Shown: piece by piece, positions 1-7,925 of the stretch
Position numbering within the stretch: position 1 is the stretch's first letter
Layout of the letters: each line of letters begins with the position of its first letter
NCBI GenBank assembly: GCA_900149785.2
Contig: FSSI02000010.1
Location: forward strand, 1-64,000
Source of the DNA: Sodalinema lacuna_A
Lineage (GTDB): Bacteria; Cyanobacteriota; Cyanobacteriia; Cyanobacteriales; Geitlerinemataceae
Reading direction: 5' to 3'
DNA: 64,000 bases
The notes under the pieces: generated by a model
The model's input: the letters and a program-made list of their open reading frames with translations, nothing else
Told to the model about the DNA's origin: nothing
The model's database searches: none
Translations under genes and position numbers: made by a program

Positions 1-1008
1 TACAAACAACAGAAGGCGCTGACCGAAGCGAAAAAGAGGATTCCGGAACTCAAAACGGTTCATTCTCAAGTCTTGCAAGATGCTCTGAAGCGATTGGATA
101 AGTCGTTCAAGTTCATGCAAGAGAGAGGGTTTGGATTTCCACGATTCAAAAAGTTCGGTCAGTACCGCTCTTTTGTATTTCCGCAGTTCAAGTCGAATCC
201 AGTCAATGGGTTTGAGATAAAGCTGCCGAAGGTTGGATCTGTGTCCATCAACCTGCATCGACCGATTCCAGAGGGATTTGAGGTTAAGCAAGTTCGGGTC
301 GTGTTCAAGCCGTCTGGATGGTACACACAACTGATTCTGCAAGCCGATCTTTCCGTCCCTGATGTCAGGCCTCATGGTGAACCCATCGGCNTTGACTTGG
401 GACTGGAGAAGTTCTTGTCTGTATCGACCGGAGAACTGGTAGAACGCCCTCGCTTTTTCGTGGATTTGCAAAGCAAGCTTCGATGGCTGCAACGCAAATT
501 GAGAAACAAGAAAAAAGGTTCTGCTAATTACCGGAAGATTCAAACCAAGATTCGCAAACTGCATGAGCATATCTACAATGTTCGCCGCGAGTTCCACTTT
601 CTGACCGCTCACAAACTTTGTGACAATGCTGGGATGATTTTTGCTGAGGATTTGAACCTCAAAATGACCAGTCGCGGGATGTTGGCGAAGCATTGCCTGG
701 ATGCTGCTTGGGGAAGTTTCCTGGACATCCTCAAGTGGGTCGCCTGGAAACGTGGAGTCTACTTTGCCAAGGTTGACCCCAATCGAACCAGTCAGACCTG
801 CCCTCGGTGTGGGGCGCATACTGGGAAAAAAGAACTCAGTGAACGGGTGCATCATTGCGATGAATGTGGATATACAACTGACCGAGATATTGCTGCCGCG
901 CAAGTGGTCATGCAACGAGGTCTTGTACTTGTAGCCGATGGACAGTCGGTGATACTGCCTGTGGAGGAAGGTTGCTTGGGAACCCCGTTCGCGAAGCGTT
1001 CGCGTTAG
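1..1008 (+). CDS. tnpB: IS200/IS605-family TnpB, 5'-truncated by the window edge
   Basis: RNA-guided RuvC-like nuclease of IS200/IS605-type transposons, the ancestor group of Cas12. The reading frame is open from base 1, so the true start lies outside the window and a TTG at 73 is only the first internal start. Visible landmarks are the RuvC aspartate context XDLGLEKFLSVSTG, the glutamate context FAEDLNL, and a C-terminal zinc ribbon (CPRCG, then CDECG) followed by TDRDIAAAQV with the last RuvC aspartate. All three catalytic regions look intact. One base (391) is N, making one residue next to the first catalytic Asp unknown. No tnpA is visible here. The gene runs directly into the element's right end. 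Family assignment is firm; activity is not shown. Confidence 0.93.
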   Translation, partial: YKQQKALTEAKKRIPELKTVHSQVLQDALKRLDKSFKFMQERGFGFPRFKKFGQYRSFVFPQFKSNPVNGFEIKLPKVGSVSINLHRPIPEGFEVKQVRVVFKPSGWYTQLILQADLSVPDVRPHGEPIGXDLGLEKFLSVSTGELVERPRFFVDLQSKLRWLQRKLRNKKKGSANYRKIQTKIRKLHEHIYNVRREFHFLTAHKLCDNAGMIFAEDLNLKMTSRGMLAKHCLDAAWGSFLDILKWVAWKRGVYFAKVDPNRTSQTCPRCGAHTGKKELSERVHHCDECGYTTDRDIAAAQVVMQRGLVLVADGQSVILPVEEGCLGTPFAKRSR

Positions 1009-1090
1009 CGATTAGAAGCAGGAAAACCCAACCGCGAGGAAGGGAAGCCCGCGCTCTACCCGTTAGGGTGAGCGTCGGGAGGATGTCACA
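930..1090 (+). ncRNA. Right end of the IS200/IS605 element and probable TnpB omega RNA (reRNA) 3' region
   Basis: Directly after the tnpB stop lies a compact structured segment. The hairpin at 1052-1074 pairs CGCTC with GAGCG and ACCC with GGGT around loop GTTA, and is followed by the sequence GGATGTCAC. In IS200/IS605 elements the guide RNA overlaps the tnpB 3' end and finishes at the right end. The exact RNA boundaries are inferred. The upstream limit is arbitrary within the tnpB C-terminal codons. Confidence 0.55.
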
Positions 1091-1134
1091 GGCTTCTAGT
1101 CCCGTTCAATGACGTTATAGCTTGACAGAAAGAT

Positions 1135-1158
1135 CCCCACCTAAGGGGGAAGGTGGGG
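1135..1158 (-). terminator. Probable terminator of the tyrA-menB transcription unit
   Basis: A perfect 7-bp inverted repeat (CCCCACC and GGTGGGG) with a 10-nt loop lies about 75 bases downstream of the menB stop. On the minus strand it is followed by ATCTTTCTG, a weak T tract, so termination is plausible but not strongly supported. Confidence 0.45.
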
Positions 1159-1235
1159 CAGGCTCGGGCATTGTTGTCAATCAGGAACCCTAGACAACAA
1201 GAACCCCGGTTAACAGTTCAACGATGAATACTCAA

Positions 1236-2069
1236 TTAAGGTAGCCAAGGATACTGACGAAAATCAGGAGGGCGTTTTTCCAAAAAGGCCTGTTTTCCCT
1301 CAACCCCTTCTTCCGTCATGTAATACAAGAGCGTAGCATTGCCGGCGAGTTCTTGTAGGCCCGCCTGTCCGTCACAATCGGCGTTAAACGCGGCTTTGAG
1401 ACAGCGGATCGCAATGGGGCTTTTTTGCAGAATTTCCTCAGCCCAACGAACGCCCTCAGCCTCTAACTCCTCAACAGGGACAACGGTATTGACTAATCCC
1501 ATCTCAAGAGCCTGTTGAGCATCATACTGACGACAAAGGAACCAGATTTCTCGGGCTTTTTTCTGCCCGACGCTACGAGCCAGATAGCTGGCCCCAAAGC
1601 CACCATCGAAACTACCGACTTTGGGACCCGTTTGTCCAAAAATGGCGTTGTCAGCGGCAATAGTGAGATCACATACAACATGAAGAACATGACCGCCGCC
1701 GATCGCATAGCCGGCCACCAACGCAATTACAACTTTGGGCATTGAGCGAATCAGCCGCTGTAAATCCAAAACATTGAGACGAGGAACCCCCGCATCATCC
1801 AGATAACCGGCTTTCCCTCGCACACTCTGATCGCCTCCAGAACAGAAGGCGTATTTACCATCGCTATGGGGGCCAGCCCCCGTTAGCAGTACAACGCCAA
1901 TGCGGGTATCTTCCCGAGCATCCGCGAAAGCGTCATAGAGTTCAACAACAGTTTGGGGGCGAAAGGCGTTGCGTTTGTGGGGACGGTTGATGGTGATTTT
2001 GGCGATCCCATCCTGTTTGTGGTAGAGAATATCCTCGTAAGTTTTTGCAGTTTGCCAGGTCATGTCCAT
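1236..2069 (-). CDS. menB: 1,4-dihydroxy-2-naphthoyl-CoA synthase
   Basis: Crotonase-fold enzyme that closes the second ring of the naphthoquinone by converting o-succinylbenzoyl-CoA to dihydroxynaphthoyl-CoA. In cyanobacteria this pathway supplies phylloquinone, the A1 electron carrier of photosystem I. The 277-residue protein has the family hallmarks: FCSGGDQ for the oxyanion loop, AGYAIGGGHVLH, TGPKVGSFDGG, and the C-terminal RPPDFRQYPWLP typical of MenB. Length matches the family. ATGs at 2069 and 2063 are both possible starts. It is the last gene of a leftward group, 45 bases after tyrA. The functional link to the PSI genes at 14-19 kb is biochemical, not an operon. Confidence 0.96.
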   Translation of the reverse strand: MDMTWQTAKTYEDILYHKQDGIAKITINRPHKRNAFRPQTVVELYDAFADAREDTRIGVVLLTGAGPHSDGKYAFCSGGDQSVRGKAGYLDDAGVPRLNVLDLQRLIRSMPKVVIALVAGYAIGGGHVLHVVCDLTIAADNAIFGQTGPKVGSFDGGFGASYLARSVGQKKAREIWFLCRQYDAQQALEMGLVNTVVPVEELEAEGVRWAEEILQKSPIAIRCLKAAFNADCDGQAGLQELAGNATLLYYMTEEGVEGKQAFLEKRPPDFRQYPWLP

Positions 2070-2114
2070 AAAATTGTTGCCAGGTTGACAGAAACACTCA
2101 GGGTACGTGTTTCA

Positions 2115-3278
2115 TCATTTCATGTCCGGGGGCTGACTGGGGAGCGTAGCTGAGTCACGGCTGGCCGAGTCGCTACTGGCTGAGTCGGCCACGCGATCAG
2201 CGGCCAGAAGGATACTCATCGCTTCGATGAGGCGATCGCTCTCCCGGACGGCTCGTTCCGTTTCACTCCCAAAGGTCTCACTGGCGGCGTTCATGGCATC
2301 AATCAGCCCTTGACGGTCTTTGGCTTGTACCTGTCTCGCCAGGGCCTCGAAGGTTTGGGCTAAACGGGCGATCGCCTCACGACGGTCCGCATTTGCCAGC
2401 ATAATATCGGCATAGAGTTCGGCATCCTGACCAAACAGACGACTCACCATATCAATTCCCAGCCGATAAATAGGACTCGACAACTCCAAACTGCGGCCAA
2501 CTTCAATGCCATCTTGGGCCAGAAACACCCCCAGTCCAAAGGTGGCGAAGTGACGAATCGCCTGAACCGTCACCATCATCTGATCATGTTCATCGGGGGG
2601 AGATTCCACCAAGTCGCCGCCATCTCGGGCCATCAACTCAACCAGCCATTGCCAAGCGGGGCGATCGCGGCCGGGACAAATCACCACTTTCTGAGACAAA
2701 AACGACTCCACCCCAGGGCCAAACATGGGATGTAACCCCACTACTGGGCCAGAATGAGCCGTCAACATGGTCTCTAGCATCGGACTTTTGATGCTGGTAA
2801 TATCGGCTAACGTCGCCTTGGGAGACAGATAGCCCGCCGTTTGACGAATAATCTCTAAGGTGCGGTCAATGGGGACACAGACGAGGGCTAAGTCAATATC
2901 TTGAAGTAACTCCGGGGCCTGAGGCCAATCCTGTCGCCCCAGCAGACGCACCTCATGGCCCGCTGCGAGGAACCGCTGGCGGAAAAACTGAGCCATCATC
3001 CCCCGTCCCCCAATTAGGGTAATTCGTCGTTTTGGCTCATCGGGGTGGCGTAGGGGACGAGTGGCCAGGGCCGCCGTACAACTGGTGACAAGGCTATTCC
3101 AGACAAAAGACGGAACCCCAGAGTTCTGGAGTTCCGTTTCTACGGTGGTGTCTACGGTGGTGTCTACGGTTGTAGAGGATACCGAGGAAGACGGCGATCG
3201 CTCAGATAAAATTTCAATCCGCTGACTCAGCAAGTGAATCAGTTGTTTGTCAAGGGCCTCAAGAGACAAATCAGGCAT
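2115..3278 (-). CDS. tyrA: Prephenate dehydrogenase of the E. coli TyrA (T-protein) type with a degenerate chorismate-mutase-like N-terminus
   Basis: NAD-linked dehydrogenase of tyrosine synthesis. Residues from about 85 onward follow the enterobacterial T-protein closely: IGGRGMMAQFFRQRF (dinucleotide-binding loop), LHPMFGP, EHDQMM, RHFATFGLG, LSSPIYRL and LYADIM. The first 26 residues (LEALDKQLIHLLSQRIEIL) resemble helix 1 of an AroQ chorismate mutase. This then breaks into a TTVDTTVDTTVETE low-complexity linker, so most of the mutase domain is missing. The C-terminus carries a short Ser/Asp/Ala repeat tail. Most cyanobacteria use a shorter arogenate dehydrogenase, so this gene may have been acquired. 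It starts 12 bases after the upstream membrane-protein gene, suggesting co-transcription. Substrate preference (prephenate or arogenate) cannot be read from the sequence. Confidence 0.85.
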   Translation of the reverse strand: MPDLSLEALDKQLIHLLSQRIEILSERSPSSSVSSTTVDTTVDTTVETELQNSGVPSFVWNSLVTSCTAALATRPLRHPDEPKRRITLIGGRGMMAQFFRQRFLAAGHEVRLLGRQDWPQAPELLQDIDLALVCVPIDRTLEIIRQTAGYLSPKATLADITSIKSPMLETMLTAHSGPVVGLHPMFGPGVESFLSQKVVICPGRDRPAWQWLVELMARDGGDLVESPPDEHDQMMVTVQAIRHFATFGLGVFLAQDGIEVGRSLELSSPIYRLGIDMVSRLFGQDAELYADIMLANADRREAIARLAQTFEALARQVQAKDRQGLIDAMNAASETFGSETERAVRESDRLIEAMSILLAADRVADSASSDSASRDSATLPSQPPDMK

Positions 3279-3290
3279 GGGACAAGATAC

Positions 3291-3647
3291 TTAGGTTGGA
3301 TCGGGGTTCTTTCCAATTAAACTATCCAAGATGCTAGAGACAAAGGAGAGAACCAGCGAACCAATGATGGCCCACAATAGCCCATCGACGCTGAAGCCAC
3401 TGGTTAGAGCCGCCACCAGTTGAATACTCAGGGCGTTAATGACCAGTAGGAAGAGTCCTAGGGTGACAATGGTAATGGGCAACGTCAATAGAATTAACAG
3501 GGGACGCACAACGGCGTTGACTAAGCCCAGGATGATGGCTGCAATCAGGGCGGCGTTAAAGCCGGTTAGGGTAATTCCGGGGACGATATAAGCTGTGACG
3601 ACTAGGGCCAGTGCCGTCATTAGCCAGGTGACGATAAATTGTGGCAT
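3291..3647 (-). CDS. Small four-helix membrane protein of the phage-holin-like family (PF04020/YvlD type)
   Basis: A 118-residue, very hydrophobic protein with about four predicted membrane segments: around residues 5-25, 30-50, 55-80 and 90-110. It contains GLVNAVVRPLLILLTLPIT, the signature of the widespread family often annotated as 'phage holin family protein' or DUF360. Despite that label, members are ordinary chromosomal membrane proteins of unknown function, and there is no prophage context here. The ATG at 3647 fits the family start. It is the first gene of the leftward group with tyrA and menB. Confidence 0.85.
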   Translation of the reverse strand: MPQFIVTWLMTALALVVTAYIVPGITLTGFNAALIAAIILGLVNAVVRPLLILLTLPITIVTLGLFLLVINALSIQLVAALTSGFSVDGLLWAIIGSLVLSFVSSILDSLIGKNPDPT

Positions 3648-3843
3648 TTGCTTTTAACGTTCTCTATAACGGTCAGGAATACGTTTTCCATTGTATCGAT
3701 CATTGGCGGGCATTGGCGGGAAATGTGGACCAGAGGCTCGTCTGAGGGAATCGCCAGGCATGACTGACTGTTGCTGGGGGTGAGCTTGGGTGTAGAGTGA
3801 AGGATGTCTTTAGCGCTCCTTGTTACTCTTGTCCTTCATTGCT

Positions 3844-4344
3844 ATGTTGATGGCGATCGCACATACTAGTTTGGCCCTGTTACTCTCCGTCAGTCTCTGG
3901 TTTGGGCAACCCCTCGCCCAAGCGGTTCTCTATCAACCGGAACTCTCCTATAGTGAGTCCACATTGGTGAATGAGGATTTCTCGGGACAAACGTTGGCTA
4001 AGGCGGAGTTTGCTGGCTGTACCTTGCGATCGGTAGACTTCACTGATGCCGATTTACGGGGAACGACGTTTAGTGTGTCCTGGATGACGGATGTGAGTTT
4101 CCGAGGAGCGGATTTAAGCAACTCAATGCTCGATCAGGTGACGTTTAAGACGGTAGATTTGCGGGATGCGGTGTTAACTGACGTGATTTTTCTGCGTTCT
4201 AAGTTTGAGAACGTACAGATTGCTGGGGCAGATTTCACGGATGCCATTCTCGATGGATCTCAAGTCAACCAACTTTGCCAGATGGCTGAGGGAATCAATC
4301 CTAAGACGGGTGTGGCGACTCGGGATTCGTTGTATTGTCGATGA
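3844..4344 (+). CDS. Exported pentapeptide-repeat protein
   Basis: A 166-residue protein counted from the ATG at 3844; an in-frame TTG at 3820 would add eight residues. The N-terminus is a signal peptide (MLMAIAHTSLALLLSVSLW, cleavage near PLAQA). The rest is a run of about ten A(D/N)LXX-type pentapeptides such as FAGCTLRSVDFTDADLRG and FRGADLSNSMLDQ, which form a right-handed quadrilateral beta-helix. Such exported proteins are common in cyanobacteria, and individual functions are unknown. The C-terminus (CQMAEGINPKTGVATRDSLYC) with two cysteines matches other cyanobacterial members, where a disulfide is plausible. It stands alone between two divergently arranged groups. Confidence 0.85.
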   Translation: MLMAIAHTSLALLLSVSLWFGQPLAQAVLYQPELSYSESTLVNEDFSGQTLAKAEFAGCTLRSVDFTDADLRGTTFSVSWMTDVSFRGADLSNSMLDQVTFKTVDLRDAVLTDVIFLRSKFENVQIAGADFTDAILDGSQVNQLCQMAEGINPKTGVATRDSLYCR

Positions 4345-4430
4345 GGAAGGGAACAGGGAACAGGGAATAGGGAGGAGAAGGCAAGAGGCATAACCCACCC
4401 CTAACCCCTCCCAGGAGGGGATGGCAGGAG
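4345..4430. repeat. Short tandem repeats and dispersed hairpin repeat upstream of purK
   Basis: The spacer opens with GGGAACA/GGGAATA heptamers and a GGCAAGA unit, both of which recur elsewhere in the window (24061-24152 and 45724-45767). They are followed by a 34-base unit at 4392-4425 ending in a CCCCTCC/GGAGGGG hairpin. The 34-base unit is identical to one at 19079-19112. Confidence 0.8.
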
Positions 4431-4535
4431 ATAAGCGAAAAAAGCATTTAATCTGTTGCCAATTATCCCTGTGAACTTGACATTCAAAGAACTATTTAAA
4501 ACCAGAATTTAAGAATATTTAATGTTGACAAAACG

Positions 4536-5669
4536 ATGAGTAAAGCTAAACAAATTGTTGGAATTATTGGGGGCGGACAACTTGCCTGGATGATGGCACA
4601 AGAAGCCCAAAAATTACAACTTCAAACCATCATTCAAACCCCGAGTTCAGATGACCCAGCGGTCGAACTGGCGGATGAGGTTATTTTCGCCGATGTCGCG
4701 GATGTGGCGGCAACTCAGGAGTTGGCGCAACGCTGCGATGTGATTACCTTTGAAAATGAATTTGTTGATTTAGTTGAGTTGGAAAAAATCAACAATTCTA
4801 ATGTGTTGTTCCGTCCTCGTCTATCGGCGTTAAATCCTCTTTTAGACAAGTATGAGCAGCGGTGCTATTTGGATGACTTAACGTTACCTGTTCCTCGTTT
4901 CTCTAAGTTGGAAAAAACCGAAAAAAACTCGAATTCAATCACTTTTCCTTGTGTCATGAAAGCGCGGCGACATGGCTACGATGGTCAAGGAACGGTGATT
5001 TTGCGCGATAGAACCCAGTTTGAGGAAACTTGGAAACGCTGGGGCTATCCGTCCGTCCTCATGGAAGAGTTTATCCCCTTTGAGCGTGAGTTAGCCGTCA
5101 TTGCTGCTCGAAATTGTCAGGGAGAAATTGCTATTTATCCAATTGTGGAAACCCAACAAGAGAATCAAGTTTGTCGGCGCGTTGTTGCCCCGGCGGCGGT
5201 TTCCGAGGATGTGGTCAAGGATTGTCAGGCGATCGCGCGATCGCTCCTAACTAATTTAGATGTAATCGGACTGTTTGGGATTGAACTCTTTTTAACTCCA
5301 GATGGGCGAGTCTTGGTCAATGAAATTGCGCCGCGAACCCATAATTCGGGACATTTTTCTTTAGATGCTTGTGAAACGTCCCAATTTGCCCAAATTTTAC
5401 GGGCGGTTTGTGATCTCCCCCTCGGTTCAACGGCCATGACCTCTCCGGCGGCGGTGATGGTCAATTTGTTGGGATTTGAGACCGCAGAATCGGATTACCA
5501 ACAAAGACGCGATCGCCTCGGTGGGTTTCCCAAGGCCCATGTCTATTGGTATGGTAAAACCCAATCGCGTCCCGGACGTAAATTAGGTCATGTTACGGTA
5601 TTACTCGATCAGGTAGAAGAGGCGGGCCAGGTGGCGGCGGCGATCGAGGCCATTTGGCGGGGGGAATGA
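4536..5669 (+). CDS. purK: N5-carboxyaminoimidazole ribonucleotide synthase
   Basis: ATP-grasp enzyme of purine synthesis that carboxylates aminoimidazole ribonucleotide with bicarbonate. The 377-residue protein opens with VGIIGGGQLAWMM, the PurK N-terminal nucleotide-fold loop. It continues through PCVMKARRHGYDGQGT (ATP-grasp lysine and glycine loop), VLMEEFIPFEREL and the metal-ligand region LVNEIAPRTHNSGH. Length is normal. The ATG at 4536 gives the conserved beginning. The gene lies 62 bases before trmB on the same strand. purM, another purine gene, lies just beyond on the opposite strand, so the purine genes are near each other but not in one operon. Confidence 0.96.
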   Translation: MSKAKQIVGIIGGGQLAWMMAQEAQKLQLQTIIQTPSSDDPAVELADEVIFADVADVAATQELAQRCDVITFENEFVDLVELEKINNSNVLFRPRLSALNPLLDKYEQRCYLDDLTLPVPRFSKLEKTEKNSNSITFPCVMKARRHGYDGQGTVILRDRTQFEETWKRWGYPSVLMEEFIPFERELAVIAARNCQGEIAIYPIVETQQENQVCRRVVAPAAVSEDVVKDCQAIARSLLTNLDVIGLFGIELFLTPDGRVLVNEIAPRTHNSGHFSLDACETSQFAQILRAVCDLPLGSTAMTSPAAVMVNLLGFETAESDYQQRRDRLGGFPKAHVYWYGKTQSRPGRKLGHVTVLLDQVEEAGQVAAAIEAIWRGE

Positions 5670-5731
5670 AAACGCAAACGATTACCCCAACCGTCATAGG
5701 ATAATGAGATTGTCTTTAGGAGGTGTTTGTC

Positions 5732-6367
5732 TTGTCTCCGGTTCGAGTTCGCCAACATGTTAATCCTCTCAGTCGTAAGTACCAACAACCGGTTCCCCTC
5801 CCGGATTGGTCTGACATCTACCAAAATCCTCAACAACCGCTACATTTAGATATTGGTTGTGCGCGAGGTCGGTTTCTCTACGAACTGGCCCCACAACAGC
5901 CGGATTGGAATTTTCTCGGTTTAGAGATTCGTCAGTCGTTGGTGGATGAAGCCAATCAATGGCGCGATCGCGATAACCTAACCAATCTTCACTATGTCTA
6001 TTGCAATATCAATGTCATGAGTGAAGCGTTACTGGGATCTCTCCCCGAGGGATATCTCAAACGAGTCTCGATTCAATTTCCTGATCCCTGGTTCAAAAAA
6101 CGCCACCATAAGCGTCGCGTGGTTCAACCGGAGTTAGTGGCCGATTTGGCCCGTTTCTTGGCCCCCGATGGGGAAATTTTCCTGCAATCGGATGTGGAGG
6201 AGGTGGCCATCGAGATGTGCGATCGCGTTTCAGAACATCCCGCCTTCACCGCCACCAGCGACGACTGGCTACCCGATAACCCTCTCCCGGTGGCGACGGA
6301 ACGAGAAATCGCAACCTACAACAAAGGAGAACCGGTGTATCGCCGTCTTTTCCGTCGTTCAGCGTAA
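5732..6367 (+). CDS. trmB: tRNA (guanine-N7)-methyltransferase
   Basis: SAM-dependent enzyme that makes m7G46 in tRNA. Motif I is LDIGCARGRFLYELA, the glutamate of motif II is in FLGLEIRQ, and the catalytic/tRNA region is QFPDPWFKKRHHKRR. I prefer the TTG at 5732 (211 residues, beginning MSPVRVRQHVNPLS) because AGGAGG at 5718-5723 sits 8 bases before it and cyanobacterial TrmB proteins begin with VRVRQHVNPL. The GTG at 5723 overlaps that Shine-Dalgarno. The 3' end overlaps the convergent purM by 9 bases. Confidence 0.95.
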   Translation: MSPVRVRQHVNPLSRKYQQPVPLPDWSDIYQNPQQPLHLDIGCARGRFLYELAPQQPDWNFLGLEIRQSLVDEANQWRDRDNLTNLHYVYCNINVMSEALLGSLPEGYLKRVSIQFPDPWFKKRHHKRRVVQPELVADLARFLAPDGEIFLQSDVEEVAIEMCDRVSEHPAFTATSDDWLPDNPLPVATEREIATYNKGEPVYRRLFRRSA

Positions 6368-7414
6368 CCCGAGAACTTCACCCTCGCCGTCGATGACTTC
6401 CCCCAACACCCAGGCCGGTTGCTGTTGGCTATGTTGTTGTTGGCTATGTTGCTGTTGGCTATTGAGACTCGCCAGAGTCGCCTCCACATCTGTTGGGGAA
6501 ACAACAACCACAAATCCCACTCCCATATTAAAGGTGTCGAACATGGCCTCGGGTGAGACGTTCCCCGCCTCTGCCAACCATTCAAAGACGCAGGGATTCT
6601 CCCAACCCTCATAATTAATGCGGACAGACTGCTTCTCTCCCAAACAACGGGGCAGATTTTCCGCGAGTCCGCCGCCAGTGATGTGGGCCATCCCATGAAT
6701 CTCGATCGCCTGACGACGCAGTTCTAAGATGGGTTGGATATAGAGTCGGGTGGGCGTGAGAAATACCTCTCCCAAGGATTGTCCCTGAAACACCTCAGGA
6801 CAATCACTCCAGGAATAGCCCCCATCAGCGATGATTTTCCGCACTAAACTATAGCCGTTGCTGTGAACTCCGGAACTGGGAAGGGCGATCGCCACGTCCC
6901 CCACGTTCACCTGAGATCCGTCGAGAAGTTGCTCTTTTTCGACAATCCCGACGCAAAACCCGGCCATATCATATTCGCCATCTGGGTAAAACCCCGGCAT
7001 TTCGGCGGTTTCTCCGCCTAATAAGGCACATCCAGCCTCACGACAGCCGATCGCAATCCCACTCACTACCTGGGCCAGTTGTTCGCTGTCGAGTTTTCCG
7101 GTGGCTAGGTAATCCAGGAAATAGAGGGGTTCGGCCCCACTGGTGAGGACATCGTTGGCACACATCGCCACGAGATCGATCCCAACGGTGTCGTGGCGGT
7201 TCAGGGATTGGGCCAGTTTCAGTTTTGTCCCCACGCCGTCGGTTCCAGACACGAGAACCGGTTTCCGATAACCCTCGGGAATTTCAAAATAGCCGCCAAA
7301 CCCCCCTAGACCTCCGAGAACCCCAGGACGATAGGTGTCTTTGACAAGGGATTCGATGCGGTTGACGAAGGCGCGACCGGCTTCGATGTTCACTCCAGCG
7401 TCCTGATAGTCCAT
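6359..7414 (-). CDS. purM: Phosphoribosylformylglycinamidine cyclo-ligase (AIR synthetase)
   Basis: Fifth step of purine synthesis: ATP-dependent ring closure to aminoimidazole ribonucleotide, the compound that the nearby PurK carboxylates. Landmarks are DYQDAGVNIEAG at the N-terminus, VSGTDGVGTKLKLA (phosphate and ATP binding), GIDLVAMCANDVL, LLGGETAEMPG, and HITGGGLAENLPR. At 351 residues the size is normal. The C-terminal region carries a SQQQH repeat encoded by a 15-bp DNA repeat just before the final AWVLGEV strand. The ATG at 7414 gives MDYQDAGV, the usual start. It is transcribed toward trmB, and the two genes overlap by 9 bases at their 3' ends. Confidence 0.96.
   Translation of the reverse strand: MDYQDAGVNIEAGRAFVNRIESLVKDTYRPGVLGGLGGFGGYFEIPEGYRKPVLVSGTDGVGTKLKLAQSLNRHDTVGIDLVAMCANDVLTSGAEPLYFLDYLATGKLDSEQLAQVVSGIAIGCREAGCALLGGETAEMPGFYPDGEYDMAGFCVGIVEKEQLLDGSQVNVGDVAIALPSSGVHSNGYSLVRKIIADGGYSWSDCPEVFQGQSLGEVFLTPTRLYIQPILELRRQAIEIHGMAHITGGGLAENLPRCLGEKQSVRINYEGWENPCVFEWLAEAGNVSPEAMFDTFNMGVGFVVVVSPTDVEATLASLNSQQQHSQQQHSQQQPAWVLGEVIDGEGEVLGLR
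6421..6463. repeat. 15-bp tandem repeat inside purM
   Basis: About 2.9 copies of a 15-bp unit (GCTGTTGGCTATGTT, with one C/T variant). On the coding strand they encode SQQQH repeats near the PurM C-terminus. The period is a multiple of three, so copy-number change keeps the frame. Confidence 0.85.
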
Positions 7415-7925
7415 GAGGCAGATTTCTTTAATGACTTGATCCTGGGCTGCGATCGCGCGATCGCAACTGCAAGCTGCATTCTAGCTTAACCTTGCCCCTT
7501 TCTTGAAATCCTTACGCTCTTATACCACATTTGGGGACGTTTTTATGTGTTTTTTTATTAAAGATTTGTCGAGAGATGAAAAACGCTGAACACTTTACCA
7601 GTAAAGCGTTACAGCACAAAATGCCCGAAAAGCGAATTGTAAACTTTTGATAAAGTTCAACCGCTTTTCGAGCGACTACTGATCCCCGATTCAAAATCTT
7701 CGTGTTATTCTGTTGCAGTTCCACCCACAACTTGAACACGAAATGAGTATGAGTTAACGGTTAAGTGAGCAAAACTTGCCACTCCGACCCGTCCGCCTCC
7801 TGGGGAGTTAGGCAGACTCCTTCGAGCGGCGGCGATCGCAGCGAACCAACCTCATACTCGTCAACACACACCTAAACAGATAGACAGCGGTGTGTACTGT
7901 ACTCACTCAGGAGACGTTCCCATTT
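7415..7925. other. Divergent intergenic region between purM and the rlpA-like gene
   Basis: About 510 bases separating divergent genes. The part near purM has two overlapping HIP1-like octamers (7450-7465). The middle is AT-rich. No protein-like frame with a convincing start was found. It presumably holds both promoters, but no clear -35/-10 pair was identified. AGGAG at 7909-7913 is the ribosome-binding site of the downstream gene. Confidence 0.5.

Noticed and set aside
3291..3647. Prophage holin
   Set aside because: The family name is misleading; there are no phage genes around and the gene groups with tyrA and menB.
7512..7739. 75-codon minus-strand ORF between purM and the rlpA-like gene
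   Set aside because: No ribosome-binding site, random-looking composition, and located in the divergent promoter region.
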